Source: Actinomadura sp. DC4
Lineage (GTDB): Bacteria; Actinomycetota; Actinomycetes; Streptosporangiales; Streptosporangiaceae
DNA length: 64,000 nt
Direction: 5' to 3'
Assembly (NCBI RefSeq): GCF_030406325.1
Contig: NZ_JAUEQY010000020.1
Span: 124,001-188,000 of the forward strand
The position numbers and the translations under genes are program-made. Shown here piece by piece: positions 16,587-26,672 of this stretch. Position 1 is the first letter of the stretch. Each line of letters begins with the position of its first letter. The notes under the pieces were generated by a model. The model had not been told where the DNA came from. It searched no databases and saw only the letters and a list, made by a program, of their open reading frames with translations.

Positions 16587-18872
16587 ATGGACACAGATGA
16601 GACTGGACCCGAATTCGAAATTCGGGCACTCCGGATTGCGCGAGCCATTCACGATCCAGGCAGTCTGCAGGGCCCGATAATTTACCAAGGCCGTGAGCGA
16701 GACGCGGTATTCGTTGACGCCACGGCGATAAATGCGTATGAATTTACGGTTCGGAGAGACGTAAAGAAGGCTAGGGACGACGCACGCAAGCTGATGCAGA
16801 TGCTAACCGAACTGCAACGTCAGCCGGATAATGCATTTAAGAGCTTGACGGGCTGGTTTGTCACAAGAGAAGAACCCAACGCAGAACAACGGAAGGCTAT
16901 ATCACAGATCCTTCATGGATCGAAGGTGGCCGTCCATGTAATCAGTGTCGCGACCTTGCAACACAGATTGTGCGACTCGGAAAAATACCTGAACGCCCGC
17001 ACAAACGCTCCATTTGGCAGTATCGCCTATTCATCTCGGCAGAACTTGCCAGCCGTAAAGGTGCCCGTCTCATTTTTTGGCGAAGGCGTTTCGGAACTAT
17101 CACTTCAAGATGTCGTCACCCAACTCCTGGGCGGTAAACGATTCTTGCTATCGGGGGAATTCGGTACCGGAAAAAGCCATGCGCTACGCGAGATCTATGC
17201 GACCCTCCGGAAAATGCATTTCCGCAAGCATAAGCTGACCCCTTTTCCGCTACATATAAATTTGCGAGATTGTGTCGGACTTAGGAGTCCCTCGGAAGTG
17301 ATACGTCGCCACTCTGAGGAAATCGGCTTTGCCGATTCGGCGAGTCTCATCTCGGCATGGCGAGCCGGTTCATGCGTTCTTCTGCTGGACGGTTTCGACG
17401 AGGTTGTGCCTCCACGATGGCTTGGGAGCGCATCTGACTTGAAGAGCTTCCGCTGGCAGGCTCTCTCGGCGGTGAGGAAGCTAGTCCAGGAAAGTCCACA
17501 TGGCGTTGGGCTTATCGCGTGTGGGCGGTCGCACTACTTCTCTTCCAAGAGCGAAATGTTTGACGCTTTGGGATTTACTGGCGATTCATCTTTGCTCACC
17601 ATTCATGATTTCGACAGACGGCAGCTCAGCGAGTATCTAGAGTTGGCGGGTGTGGAGTGGTCCGTTCCTGACTGGATGCCGACCAGGCCGCTACTCATTG
17701 GCTATCTTGTCGCTATGAATTTGTTCTCAGAAATTGACCCGACGCTTTCAACGCCGGCAGTGGCTTGGCGAAAGCTCTTCTACGCTCTTTGCGAGCGAGA
17801 ATCTCGCATATTTACGGCAGTTCGACCAGAGGTAATACGCCATCTGGTATCTCGCGTGGCTACAATTGCGCGCGCGAAGGGCGACGAGAACGGCCCGGTA
17901 GATGCCGATATGCTCCGTACCGCATTTATTGAGGTGAATGGACGCGAACCCGATGAAGAAGGATCGCAGGTTTTGCTTCGCCTGCCGGGACTGGCAATAT
18001 CAGACTCACCGACTTCTGATCGTGAAGGAGGCGGCGAAGAGCGGTTCTTTGCCGACAAGGCGCTCGCCGAAACCGCATATGGCGAGGACTTGGCCCAGTA
18101 CTTGACCACACCGTACGACGGCCACCCTCTTTCGAGAAGGGCGGCTTGGGTTACCGGAACAGATTCGCTCGGTATAGGTGTTGCGGCGGCCGCGTGTCGC
18201 GATGCTAGCGTGACACCTTCCGCCGTACTCGCTGTCTCTAAGCGCCGACAGGACCATCATCATTACGATGCGGTACTCGCAGATTCTTTGCAGGTGTCTA
18301 CCGAACTAGATACCGATCCCACGAGCGTTCGAACGAACTTCCTAATCGAGGGTGTAATCTTCCCGTCGATAGCACTTATAGGCAATGACCCGGTAATGTC
18401 TCGCACAACATACAAAGACTGCGTCGTTGAGATACTGGATGTCGCTGACTTGGATGCTGATGACAAGATACCGACATTCCAGAATTGTCTAATTGGATAT
18501 TTCGATGGGTTTTCGAGACTTCCAGAATGGCTGACGAGCAGTTTTGAAAACTGTGATATAGAGGCTTTCTCGGCCGCACACCAGACAACTGCGGCAATCA
18601 TGGAACTCAATATACCATCCGAACGGCGGGTCGCCCTAACCATACTCAAGAAGATATACGATAGGCCGGGAGGTGGCCGAAAGGAAGGTGCTCTTTCGCG
18701 AGGCCTTGATATGCGCAGTCGCGAGTTGGTGCCAGACGTCATTAGCAAGCTTGTCTCAAACGGGTGGATCGCTCGCGCTTTTGGGAGTAATGACACGCTC
18801 TATGTACAAGTAAAGGGCTTGCGACGAGAAGTGCTTGCGGTTCTAGAAGAACCTATGAGTTTCCGTTTTTGA
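16587..18872 (+). CDS. NACHT-type STAND NTPase with N-terminal restriction-endonuclease-like domain (probable anti-phage protein)
   Basis: The protein is 761 aa. Residues 1-75 look like an Mrr/REase fold: FEIRALRIARAI, then ERDAVF (Asp39) and AYEFTV (Glu52-Phe-Thr54), so the usual E-x-K is E-x-T. Walker A is GEFGTGKSH (190-198) and Walker B CVLLLDGFDEV (263-273), the NACHT pattern, followed by a helical STAND arm and a C-terminal region (about 520-761) without recognisable repeats. Bacterial NACHT proteins of this build sense infection and trigger a nuclease. The gene is near 50% G+C with AT-rich codons, flanked by integrase and transposase debris, so it arrived by transfer. Nuclease activity is inferred; the altered catalytic motif leaves it open. 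Confidence 0.75.
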   Translation: MDTDETGPEFEIRALRIARAIHDPGSLQGPIIYQGRERDAVFVDATAINAYEFTVRRDVKKARDDARKLMQMLTELQRQPDNAFKSLTGWFVTREEPNAEQRKAISQILHGSKVAVHVISVATLQHRLCDSEKYLNARTNAPFGSIAYSSRQNLPAVKVPVSFFGEGVSELSLQDVVTQLLGGKRFLLSGEFGTGKSHALREIYATLRKMHFRKHKLTPFPLHINLRDCVGLRSPSEVIRRHSEEIGFADSASLISAWRAGSCVLLLDGFDEVVPPRWLGSASDLKSFRWQALSAVRKLVQESPHGVGLIACGRSHYFSSKSEMFDALGFTGDSSLLTIHDFDRRQLSEYLELAGVEWSVPDWMPTRPLLIGYLVAMNLFSEIDPTLSTPAVAWRKLFYALCERESRIFTAVRPEVIRHLVSRVATIARAKGDENGPVDADMLRTAFIEVNGREPDEEGSQVLLRLPGLAISDSPTSDREGGGEERFFADKALAETAYGEDLAQYLTTPYDGHPLSRRAAWVTGTDSLGIGVAAAACRDASVTPSAVLAVSKRRQDHHHYDAVLADSLQVSTELDTDPTSVRTNFLIEGVIFPSIALIGNDPVMSRTTYKDCVVEILDVADLDADDKIPTFQNCLIGYFDGFSRLPEWLTSSFENCDIEAFSAAHQTTAAIMELNIPSERRVALTILKKIYDRPGGGRKEGALSRGLDMRSRELVPDVISKLVSNGWIARAFGSNDTLYVQVKGLRREVLAVLEEPMSFRF

Positions 18873-18890
18873 CGTTTTGGATACTCGGCT

Positions 18891-21575
18891 TTACCGCTTT
18901 TCGACGTCCGATTTTGGGACTCGCGCCCCAGTTGAGGTTCCCCCCGTTCGGCGGACAGCGGTGCTGAAGTGCGCGGCGCGGCGGCGTAGGTGTCGGTATC
19001 GATTGGCGGCGCGTGCCGTGGGTGGCGGTGTCGTGGCCGCGATTCGGTAGAAGAAGCGTTTGCCGATTTCGATCAGGGCGAGATAGCCGGCCACCATGCC
19101 GGCGAGCGCGGCGAAGAACCCGATGGGCAGCGGCCGGAAGCCGAGGGCATGAGCGAGCGGTGTCGCGGGCAGCAGTGCGCCGACGGCGACGACGCCGAGC
19201 GCGGCAAGGGTGAGTGGCAGGCTGGGGTGGCTCCGGAAGAACGGGATGCGGCGCGTGCGGATCGCGAAGATGACCAGGGTCTGGGTGGCGAGGGATTCGA
19301 CGAACCAGCCGGAGCGGAACTGTGCGGGGCCGGAGTGGAAGATCCACAGCATGACGGCGAAGGTGGCGAAGTCGAACACCGAGCTGAGCGGGCCGAAGTA
19401 GATCATGAAGCGGCGGATGAAGGTGATGTCCCAGTGTGAGGGGCGGCGTAGCTGCTCCTCATCGACGTTGTCGGTGGGAATCGCCAACTGGCTGGAGTCA
19501 TAGAGCAGGTTGTTGAGCAGGATCTGGGACGGCAGCATCGGCAGGAAGCTCAGGAACAGCGACGCGCCGGCGGCCGACGCCATGTTGCCGAAGTTGCTGG
19601 ACGTCCCCATCAGCACGTATTTGATGGTGTTGGCGAAGATCCGCCGTCCTTCGGCGACGCCGTCGGCGAGTACGCCGAGATCCTTTTCCAGCAGGATCAC
19701 GTCGGCGGCGTCCTTGGCGACATCGGTGGCCGAGTCGACGGAGATGCCCACGTCGGCGGCGTGCAGCGCGAGCGCGTCGTTGACGCCGTCACCGAGGAAG
19801 GCGACCCCGCCGCCACTGTGCCGTTGAGCGTGGACGATGCGGGCCTTGTGCTCGGGGGTGACCCGGGCGAACACGGTGGTGCGGGCGATCGCTGCGGCGA
19901 GGCCGGCGTCGTCGAGCGCGTCCAGGTCGGTGCCGGTCAGTGCGCCACCGGCGCCGAGTCCCAGGTCGCGACAGACCTTGCCGGCGACGGCGGCGTTGTC
20001 TCCGGTGACGACCTTGACGGTGATCCCCAGGTCGGCCAGGCGGCGCAGGGCCTGGGCGGCGTCCTGTTTGGGCGGGTCCAGGAACACCAGGAACCCGGCG
20101 AGCCGCAGGCCGTGCTCGTCGCCGTTCTGCGGCCGGTGGCCTTCGGGCAGGGGCCGGGTAGCGACGGCGATGACGCGGTTGCCCTGGGCGAACTCGGCGT
20201 TCAGCGCCGTACGTGCCGCGTCCGTCACATCGGTGCAGCGTTCCAGTACGGTCTCCGGCGCTCCCTTGGTGATGAGGAGCGTCCGGCCTGCCGGATCACG
20301 GACCAGGACCGAGATCATGCGGCGGTCGTGGTCGAACGGGAGCACCGCCAGACGTGTGTGGCCGGCCTGCGCGGCCTGCAGGGACGCGGCCTCAGACGAT
20401 CGCCACAGTGCCTGGTCGAGGGGGTTGCCGGCCACCGTCTGCTCCCCGGGGGCCGAGTCCTCGGTGCACAGCAATCCCAGGCGCAGCACGGCGCCGGGGT
20501 CGCCGCCGTCGGCTGGGACGGCGCGCATGTAGTCGACGCGTCCTTGGGTGAGGGTGCCGGTCTTGTCGGTGAACAGGACGTCGACGTCGCCCAGGTCCTC
20601 GATGCACACCAGGCGTTTGACCAGCACCTTGCGACGGCTCATCCGCCGGGATCCGGCGGCGAGGCTGGTCGAGACCACGGCTGGCAGCAGTTGCGGGGTG
20701 ATGCCGACCGCGATGGCGAGAGAGAACAGCAGCGCGTCGATGATCGGTCTGTGCAGCACGACGTTGATCACGAAGATCGTGATGGTCAGCGCCCCGGCGA
20801 CATAGACCAGCAGCATGGAGAAGCGGCGGAGCCCGATCTGGAACTGGGTGTCGAGCGGGTGTGTGCCGAGCCCGGCGGCGATCCTGCCGAACTCGGTGCG
20901 GGCACCGGTGGCCACCACGACCCCGTCGGCGCTGCCGGCGTGCACCACGGTACCCATCAGCGCGCAGCCGGACAGGTCGGCCAGTGGTGTGCCTGCCGGG
21001 ACGGGGCCGGTGGTCTTGTCGACCGGCAGTGACTCGCCGGTCAGCGCCGACTCCTCGCACTCCAGGCCGGTGACGTCGATCAGCCGGAGGTCGGCGGGGA
21101 TGATGTCGCCGAGCCGCAACCGTACGAGGTCGCCGGGGACCAGGGCGGCGACGTCGACCGCGGTCGTCTGGCCGTCGCGGGTGACGAGCGTCTGGTGATG
21201 GATCTGGGAGTGCAGGGCCTGGGCGGCCCTCTCGGCGCGGTACTCATTGACGAAGCCGAGCCCGACCGAGACCGCGACGATCACCGCGATGATGATCGCG
21301 GAATCGCGTTCGCCGACCAGGAAGGAGGCGAGCGCGGCGGCCAGCAGAAGGCCCAGCAACGGAGACCGCAGTTGATGCCACAGCACCGACCACGGCCGCG
21401 CCCGGTGGGTGGCCACCGCGTTCGGCCCCCACCGCGCCTGCCGCGCCGCGACCTCCTGCGCGGACAGGCCTTCGGCGGAGACCCCGAGCTCACGCAGCGT
21501 CTGCTCGGTGGTCTTGCTGGCCGCCTCCGCCGTGGTCTCGAAGATTCGGGCGGTGGGCTTCACGGTGACCGTCAT
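18891..21575 (-). CDS. mgtA: magnesium-translocating P-type ATPase (MgtA/MgtB family)
   Basis: The protein is 894 aa, the family's usual length. It has the actuator motif LTGES (178-182), phosphorylation site DKTGTLTQG (Asp337), the ATP-binding domain, and GDGVNDALALHAADVGISVD. Late segments LLYDSSQLAIPTDNVD and RRFMIYFGPLSSVFDFATF are characteristic of type IIIB Mg2+ importers. It is the last gene of an operon with phosphoketolase and acetate kinase (4-bp overlap with the latter). Such ATPases depend on cytosolic ATP, which the phosphoketolase-acetate kinase route makes without respiration. Magnesium is the family substrate; other ions have not been excluded. Confidence 0.88.
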   Translation of the reverse strand: MTVTVKPTARIFETTAEAASKTTEQTLRELGVSAEGLSAQEVAARQARWGPNAVATHRARPWSVLWHQLRSPLLGLLLAAALASFLVGERDSAIIIAVIVAVSVGLGFVNEYRAERAAQALHSQIHHQTLVTRDGQTTAVDVAALVPGDLVRLRLGDIIPADLRLIDVTGLECEESALTGESLPVDKTTGPVPAGTPLADLSGCALMGTVVHAGSADGVVVATGARTEFGRIAAGLGTHPLDTQFQIGLRRFSMLLVYVAGALTITIFVINVVLHRPIIDALLFSLAIAVGITPQLLPAVVSTSLAAGSRRMSRRKVLVKRLVCIEDLGDVDVLFTDKTGTLTQGRVDYMRAVPADGGDPGAVLRLGLLCTEDSAPGEQTVAGNPLDQALWRSSEAASLQAAQAGHTRLAVLPFDHDRRMISVLVRDPAGRTLLITKGAPETVLERCTDVTDAARTALNAEFAQGNRVIAVATRPLPEGHRPQNGDEHGLRLAGFLVFLDPPKQDAAQALRRLADLGITVKVVTGDNAAVAGKVCRDLGLGAGGALTGTDLDALDDAGLAAAIARTTVFARVTPEHKARIVHAQRHSGGGVAFLGDGVNDALALHAADVGISVDSATDVAKDAADVILLEKDLGVLADGVAEGRRIFANTIKYVLMGTSSNFGNMASAAGASLFLSFLPMLPSQILLNNLLYDSSQLAIPTDNVDEEQLRRPSHWDITFIRRFMIYFGPLSSVFDFATFAVMLWIFHSGPAQFRSGWFVESLATQTLVIFAIRTRRIPFFRSHPSLPLTLAALGVVAVGALLPATPLAHALGFRPLPIGFFAALAGMVAGYLALIEIGKRFFYRIAATTPPPTARAANRYRHLRRRAAHFSTAVRRTGGTSTGARVPKSDVEKR

Positions 21576-22687
21576 CGTCGGCTCGATCCGGACGGCGCGC
21601 CGAGGAGCGTACGGGCCTCGCGCGCGATCTGCAGATCTTCGCGCGCAGTGATCACCACGGTCGCGACAGTGGCTCCGGTGGTGGTGATGTCACCGTCGCC
21701 CTGGACGGCAGTGTTACGGCGGGCGTCGATGCGGGCGCCGAGGAAGCCCAGCGGCTCGACCGCCCGCTGCCGCACCGTAGGGGAGTGCTCACCGACCCCG
21801 CCGGTGAAGGCGAGCACGTCCAGGCCTCCGAGGGCGGCGCTCATCGCGGCGATCCCGCCCGCGAGCCGATGGATGTAGACGTCCAGGGCGAGAGTGGCGG
21901 CCGGTTCCCTGCGCGTGGCGGCGGCCACGATCGACCGCATGTCTCCGGTGCCGGCCAGCGCGGTGAGTCCGGAGCGTTCCTCCAGCGCGGTGGCGATCTC
22001 GTGCGGTGTCAGCCGTCGCTGTTCCTGGAGCCACAGCACCAGCCCGGGGTCGACGGTACCCGATCGGGTGGCCATGACCAGGCCCTCCAGCGGGGTGAAG
22101 CCCATGGTGGTGTCGACGCTGCGTCCACCGGCCACGGCGGTGAGCGAGGCGCCGGCTCCCAGGTGACAGGTGACGATCCGGAGATCCTCGATCCGGCGGC
22201 CGAGTAGTTCCGCGGCGCGCCGGGAGCAGTAGGCGTGCGACAGCCCGTGGAACCCGTAGCGGTGGATCGCATAGCGGTCCCGCCATTCGCGCGGTATCGC
22301 ATAGGTCGAGGCCGCGGCGGGGATGGTGGTGTGGAACGCGGTGTCGAAGCTGGCCGTGGCCTGGACGTCGGGCAGCAGCGAGGTGACGGCGTCGAGCGCG
22401 GCGAGGGACTTGGGCTGGTGCAGCGGGGCGAGGGCGGTCAGCTCTCCCAGCCGTTCCCGGACGTCGTCATCGATCCGGGCTGGTCCGGTGAAACGCGTCC
22501 CGCCGTGCACGATCCGGTGCCCGACCACGTCGGGCCGCTCCCAGCCTTTCAGGATCTCGCGCAGCCGGTCCGTGTCGAACCCGTCCGGCCCGGCGGGCAG
22601 GTCGTCGTCGTGCCGGGGGGCGTCGTGCGCGTCGAGCAACCGCAGTTTCAGGCTCGAGGATCCGGCGTTGATGACCAATACCCGCAT
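21572..22687 (-). CDS. ackA: acetate kinase
   Basis: The protein is 371 aa with an AGGAG site before the ATG. It has both acetokinase signatures: VLVINAGSSSLKLRLL at the start and VVGHRIVHGGTRFTGPARI (about 55-73), plus the ATP-site stretch IVTCHLGAGASLTAVAGGRS and the late LDVLAFTGGVGEHSPTVR. It converts acetyl phosphate and ADP to acetate and ATP. It sits 21 bp after phosphoketolase, whose product is acetyl phosphate, with no phosphotransacetylase nearby, so it serves that route directly. It is slightly shorter than the 400-aa E. coli enzyme. Confidence 0.93.
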   Translation of the reverse strand: MRVLVINAGSSSLKLRLLDAHDAPRHDDDLPAGPDGFDTDRLREILKGWERPDVVGHRIVHGGTRFTGPARIDDDVRERLGELTALAPLHQPKSLAALDAVTSLLPDVQATASFDTAFHTTIPAAASTYAIPREWRDRYAIHRYGFHGLSHAYCSRRAAELLGRRIEDLRIVTCHLGAGASLTAVAGGRSVDTTMGFTPLEGLVMATRSGTVDPGLVLWLQEQRRLTPHEIATALEERSGLTALAGTGDMRSIVAAATRREPAATLALDVYIHRLAGGIAAMSAALGGLDVLAFTGGVGEHSPTVRQRAVEPLGFLGARIDARRNTAVQGDGDITTTGATVATVVITAREDLQIAREARTLLGAPSGSSRR

Positions 22688-22708
22688 CTTTCAGCTCCTG
22701 TCGAGGGG

Positions 22709-25054
22709 TCAGTACGGCCACGCCCACTCGCGGATGTCGGCGGAGTCCTCGCCGTGCTCTCGGGTGTGGGCGCGGTGGCGGAGCCGCTCGTCACTCATCT
22801 GCTGCCGGATGTGGCCCATCCGGCCGCCGAGTCCGGGCACCCGGTCGATGACGTCCATCACCAGGTGGAACCGGTCCAGGTCGTTGAGCATCACCATGTC
22901 GAACGGGGTCGTGGTGGTGCCCTCCTCCTTGTAGCCCCGTACGTGCAGGTTGGGGTGGCCGGCGCGGCGGTAGGTCAGCCGGTGGATCAGCCACGGGTAG
23001 CCGTGGAAGGCGAAGACGACGGGCTTGTCGGTGGTGAACAAGGCGTCGAACTCGGCGTCGGGCAGGCCGTGCGGGTGTTCGCTCGGCGGCTGGAGCTTCA
23101 GCAGGTCCACCACGTTGACGACCCGTACGCGCAGCTCCGGGAGGTGCCGGCGGAGCAGGTCGACGGCCGCCATCGTCTCCAGCGTCGGCACGTCGCCCGC
23201 GCAGGCCAGCACCACGTCGGGGTCGGCGCCGCCGTCGGTACTCGCCCACTCCCAGATGCCGATGCCGCGGACGCAGTGAGCCACGGCCTCCTCCATCGGC
23301 AGCCAGGTGAGCTCGGGCTGCTTGCCCGCAACGATGACGTTGACGTAATCACGAGAGCGGAGGCAGTGGTCGGCGACCGACAACAGCGTGTTGGCGTCCG
23401 GTGGCAGATAGACGCGAACCACCTCGGCCTTCTTGTTCAGCACCACGTCGAGGAAGCCGGGGTCCTGGTGAGTGAGGCCGTTGTTGTCCTGCCGCCACAC
23501 ATGCGAGGACAGCAGGTAGTTCAGCGAGGCGATCGGACGCCGCCAGGGCAGATGCCGGGTGACCTTGAGCCACTTGGCGTGCTGGTTGAACATCGAGCCG
23601 ACGATGTGGATGAACGCCTCGTAGCTGGTGAACATCCCGTGCCGGCCGGTCAGCAGATACCCCTCGAGCCAGCCCTGGCACAGGTGCTCGCTCAGCACCT
23701 CCATCACCCGGCCGTGCGGAGCCAGATGCTCGTCGGTCTCCAGCCGCTCGGCCTGCCAGACCCGGTCGGTGACCTCGAACAGCGCCGAGAGCCGGTTGGA
23801 CACGACCTCGTCAGGGCCCATGACCCGGAAGCTGTCGGGGTTGGCGGCGACGACATCGCGAAGGTAGCCGCCCAGCACCTGGGTCGCCTGGCTGACGATG
23901 GTCCCGTGCTTGTCCACGGGAACGGCGTACGTCTCGAACCGCGGCAGGTCCAACGGCTGTAGCAACATCCCGCCGTTGGCCATCGGGTTGGCGCTCATCC
24001 TGCGGGTGCCGACCGGTGCCAGCTCGCGCAGGGCGGCGACCGGCCGGCCGTCGTCGGCGAAGAGGCCTTCGGGCTGGTAGGAGCGCAACCACTGCTCCAA
24101 CTGAGCCAGATGCCCGGGATTGGCACGGACCTCGGCGAGTGGTACTTGGTGGGCGCGCCAGGTGCCCTCGACCGGTAGGCCGTCGACCGTCTTGGGACCC
24201 GTCCATCCCTTGGGTGTGCGTAGCACGATCATCGGCCAGCGGACCGGTCGTTCGAAGACCCGGCCCGCCCGCACCGCCTGCTGGATCGCCGTGATGTCAT
24301 CCATCGCCTGGTCCAGCGTGTCCGCCATCAGGTCGTGCAGCACCTCCGGATCGCTACCGGCCACGACATAGGGGCGGTATCCGTACCCTTCGAGGAGGCT
24401 GATGAGGTCGGACTCGGGGATGCGGGCGAGCACGGTCGGGTTGGCGATCTTGTAGCCGTTCAAATGCAGGATCGGCAGTACCGCGCCGTCCCGTACGGGA
24501 TCGAGGAACTTGTTGGAGTGCCAGCTCGCCGCGAGCGGCCCGGTCTCGGCCTCACCGTCCCCGACGATGCAGGCCACCACCAGTCCTGGATGGTCGAACG
24601 CGGCGCCGAAGGCGTGCGCCAGGGAATAGCCGAGCTCGCCGCCCTCGTGGATGGAGCCCGGCGTCTCCGGCGCGACGTGGGAGGGGATGCCACCGGGGAA
24701 GGAGAACTGCCGGAACAGCCGCTCCATCCCTTCGGCGTCCTGGGAGACCCGCGGGTAGGTTTCGCTGTAGGAGCCCTCGAGCCAGGCGTTCGCGACCGCC
24801 GCCGGACCGCCGTGGCCAGGACCCATCACGTAGATCATGTCCTGGTCGCGCGCCTTGATGACGCGGTTCAGGTGGACGTAACAGAAGTTCAGGCCGGGCG
24901 AGGTGCCCCAGTGCCCCAGCAGGCGCGGCTTGATGTGCTCGCGCAGCAGCGGTTCGCGCAGCAGTGGGTTGGCCATCAGGTAGATCTGTGCGGCCGACAG
25001 GTAGTTGGCCGCCCGCCACCAGGCGTCGATCAGGTCGCGCTCGATCGGGTCCAC
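22709..25054 (-). CDS. xfp: xylulose-5-phosphate/fructose-6-phosphate phosphoketolase
   Basis: The protein is 781 aa, the family's usual size, with GTG start 25054 and a GGGGAG site. It shows the TPP-enzyme motifs [38 protein letters not shown] and [20 protein letters not shown] (the GDGE diphosphate site), and late [16 protein letters not shown]. It cleaves xylulose-5-P (or fructose-6-P) with phosphate to acetyl phosphate and glyceraldehyde-3-P (or erythrose-4-P). It leads the operon with ackA and the P-type ATPase. In actinomycetes such genes often sit in hypoxia or dormancy clusters; no clear DosR box was found upstream. Confidence 0.93.
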   Translation of the reverse strand: MDPIERDLIDAWWRAANYLSAAQIYLMANPLLREPLLREHIKPRLLGHWGTSPGLNFCYVHLNRVIKARDQDMIYVMGPGHGGPAAVANAWLEGSYSETYPRVSQDAEGMERLFRQFSFPGGIPSHVAPETPGSIHEGGELGYSLAHAFGAAFDHPGLVVACIVGDGEAETGPLAASWHSNKFLDPVRDGAVLPILHLNGYKIANPTVLARIPESDLISLLEGYGYRPYVVAGSDPEVLHDLMADTLDQAMDDITAIQQAVRAGRVFERPVRWPMIVLRTPKGWTGPKTVDGLPVEGTWRAHQVPLAEVRANPGHLAQLEQWLRSYQPEGLFADDGRPVAALRELAPVGTRRMSANPMANGGMLLQPLDLPRFETYAVPVDKHGTIVSQATQVLGGYLRDVVAANPDSFRVMGPDEVVSNRLSALFEVTDRVWQAERLETDEHLAPHGRVMEVLSEHLCQGWLEGYLLTGRHGMFTSYEAFIHIVGSMFNQHAKWLKVTRHLPWRRPIASLNYLLSSHVWRQDNNGLTHQDPGFLDVVLNKKAEVVRVYLPPDANTLLSVADHCLRSRDYVNVIVAGKQPELTWLPMEEAVAHCVRGIGIWEWASTDGGADPDVVLACAGDVPTLETMAAVDLLRRHLPELRVRVVNVVDLLKLQPPSEHPHGLPDAEFDALFTTDKPVVFAFHGYPWLIHRLTYRRAGHPNLHVRGYKEEGTTTTPFDMVMLNDLDRFHLVMDVIDRVPGLGGRMGHIRQQMSDERLRHRAHTREHGEDSADIREWAWPY

Positions 25055-25118
25055 GAAGACTCCCCACTTCTCGCACGGCCGTCATCTTGGCCAGGGGCTG
25101 GGCTTACCTGGGTAAAGG

Positions 25119-25715
25119 TCACTTCAGAATGGGCAGGGATCGGACCAGTCCGGTGCTGCGCCACCAGCGGCCCAAGCCGAGGGCGTCGCCCGCACCGACC
25201 ATCGCCAGCCCGATGAGCAGCAGGGCATAGATCAGATGGTCATCCATGAACGGGTTACCGGCGGGCGGGAGCACCGCGCTCCACATCATCACCATCAGCA
25301 GCGCCCCCGCGGCGGCTGTGATGCGCATTCCGATTCCCAGGATCAGGGCGGCGCCGACGGCAGCCAGCCCGATCATGAACAGCCAGTCGACCACGGTGAC
25401 ACCGGTGAGGTGACGGTAGAGCCCGGCCAGCGGCCCCTTGGTTCCGAACTTGAGAAAACCCTGCGTGGGGTGACCGCCGTGGAGCCAGGCCTGTTCGCCG
25501 GTGGTGTCATGTCCGAGCCCGAAGGTCTTGTCCAGGAAGGCCCACAGGAAGACCCAGCCCAGACCCAGACGCGTAGCCGCCCACAGGCACCGGGCGGCCG
25601 ACGTCTGAGAGGACGTACGCGGCGAGGCGATGGGGGCCGGCGGGCCGGGATACCGCCGAGACAGTCGCAGACGGTGGGACGGCCGGTAGCCGGACCCGGG
25701 AGCTTTCGCGGTCAT
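25119..25715 (-). CDS. DoxX-family membrane protein
   Basis: The protein is 198 aa from ATG 25715. After a basic, Pro/Ser-rich N-terminal 45 residues it has four hydrophobic segments: TRLGLGWVFLWAFLDKTFGLG, VVDWLFMIGLAAVGAALILGIG, TAAAGALLMVMMWSAVLPPA and LIYALLLIGLAMVGAGDALGLGRWW. This is the DoxX/TQO-small-subunit pattern; relatives take part in thiol or quinone redox chemistry or redox stress. It lies 64 bp upstream of the phosphoketolase operon on the same strand and may share its regulation. Confidence 0.75.
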   Translation of the reverse strand: MTAKAPGSGYRPSHRLRLSRRYPGPPAPIASPRTSSQTSAARCLWAATRLGLGWVFLWAFLDKTFGLGHDTTGEQAWLHGGHPTQGFLKFGTKGPLAGLYRHLTGVTVVDWLFMIGLAAVGAALILGIGMRITAAAGALLMVMMWSAVLPPAGNPFMDDHLIYALLLIGLAMVGAGDALGLGRWWRSTGLVRSLPILK

Positions 25716-26137
25716 GTGTTCCCATTCCCAAAGCCGATGTCGTCCCCAGGCAACCGTGACCGGCGCTGAGGGGAAACAGTCGATCTGCGCTGAACTCATC
25801 ACCGCACCAGATGGCCGGGCCCAGAAAGCATCCCGCGGATTATTTTGCGCCGTCATGTAACATGAATTTGACGTCTTCAAGAGTTCTTGGAGACGTCCGC
25901 TATTAGACGCGCCAGATGAGCTCGGAACGGTTCGCCGGTGACCATTGCGGGTGGTGATCGGTCCTGGTGATGGGTTCTTCCTCGATCAACTGTTTCCCGG
26001 AGGACGGGGGCGGCGTTCACTAGAGAGTGAAACAGCTCGGCCTCCGCATTCGTGGATGAGACCGGGCCCTCTGCGTCGACCGGCCCGGAAGACCGACCTT
26101 CCGCAGACCTTGAGTCATCTAGCGTTCGGAGTCGGTC
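25716..26137. other. divergent intergenic region with no supported gene
   Basis: This 422-bp stretch between the DoxX gene and the GlsB-type gene is locally AT-richer around 25840-25890 and contains TCATGT-A-ACATGA (25853-25865), a near-palindrome that could be a regulator site. A 113-codon minus-strand frame at 25877-26218 overlaps the GlsB start and has atypical composition; I do not support it as a gene. Confidence 0.5.
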
Positions 26138-26425
26138 ATGGGCATCATCGCCTGGGTCATTCTCGGGCTGGTGGCAGGAATTGCCGCCAAAACGCTGGTT
26201 CCCGGCAGGGACGGTCATGGACTGGTCATCACCACATTAATCGGTATCGCCGGAGCGCTGCTGGGCGGTCTCCTTGCCACGCGGCTGTTCCATGTCAACG
26301 GCACGCAGGGATTGTTCAACCTCTCTACCTGGGTCACCGCCATCCTGGGCGCCGCAGTCCTTCTGCTCGCGTCCCATCTGGTCACCGGGCAGAACCGTGG
26401 CCGGTTCTCCGGAGGACGCAGGTGA
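26138..26425 (+). CDS. GlsB/YeaQ/YmgE-family stress-response membrane protein
   Basis: The protein is 95 aa with three hydrophobic segments: MGIIAWVILGLVAGIAAKTL, the glycine-rich LIGIAGALLGGLLATRLF and VTAILGAAVLLLASHLV. The glycine spacing GxxAGxxA then GxxGAxxGG is diagnostic of the transglycosylase-associated (Tag) family. These are small inner-membrane proteins induced by envelope and acid stress; no enzymatic activity is established. It stands alone between the DoxX and STAS genes, in line with a stress block. Confidence 0.85.
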   Translation: MGIIAWVILGLVAGIAAKTLVPGRDGHGLVITTLIGIAGALLGGLLATRLFHVNGTQGLFNLSTWVTAILGAAVLLLASHLVTGQNRGRFSGGRR

Positions 26426-26672
26426 GCGTGCCGACGCCGCGGCCCCGCCCGCCCATGCCTTGAACCGGGCCGGAGGCGGCATCCGAGACTGCCGCTGTGG
26501 GGTTGCCGTCAGAACGCCCCACGGCGGCGTTCCATCGACCGGCCGACCGGTGATCAGCTGAAATGGTGGGCCTTGCTCGGATTCGTGAATGGTGCCCTCG
26601 CGTAACTGCCGAGGCGCCCCGCGGCAGTCGGCACCGAGCAGCTTCGATCGCATCTGACGGGGAGGCCCTCGC
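26426..26672. other. intergenic region, no gene seen
   Basis: It contains no convincing coding frame. It should hold the GlsB terminator and the promoter of the STAS gene; I could not single out either by sequence. Confidence 0.4.

Noticed and set aside
25055-25118. DosR-type dormancy box before phosphoketolase
   Set aside because: No sequence close to the GGGACTTTNGNCCC consensus was found in the gap or in the DoxX upstream region.
25877-26218. 113-codon minus-strand frame upstream of the GlsB-type gene
   Set aside because: Overlaps the well-supported GlsB start, lacks a ribosome site and any recognisable motif.
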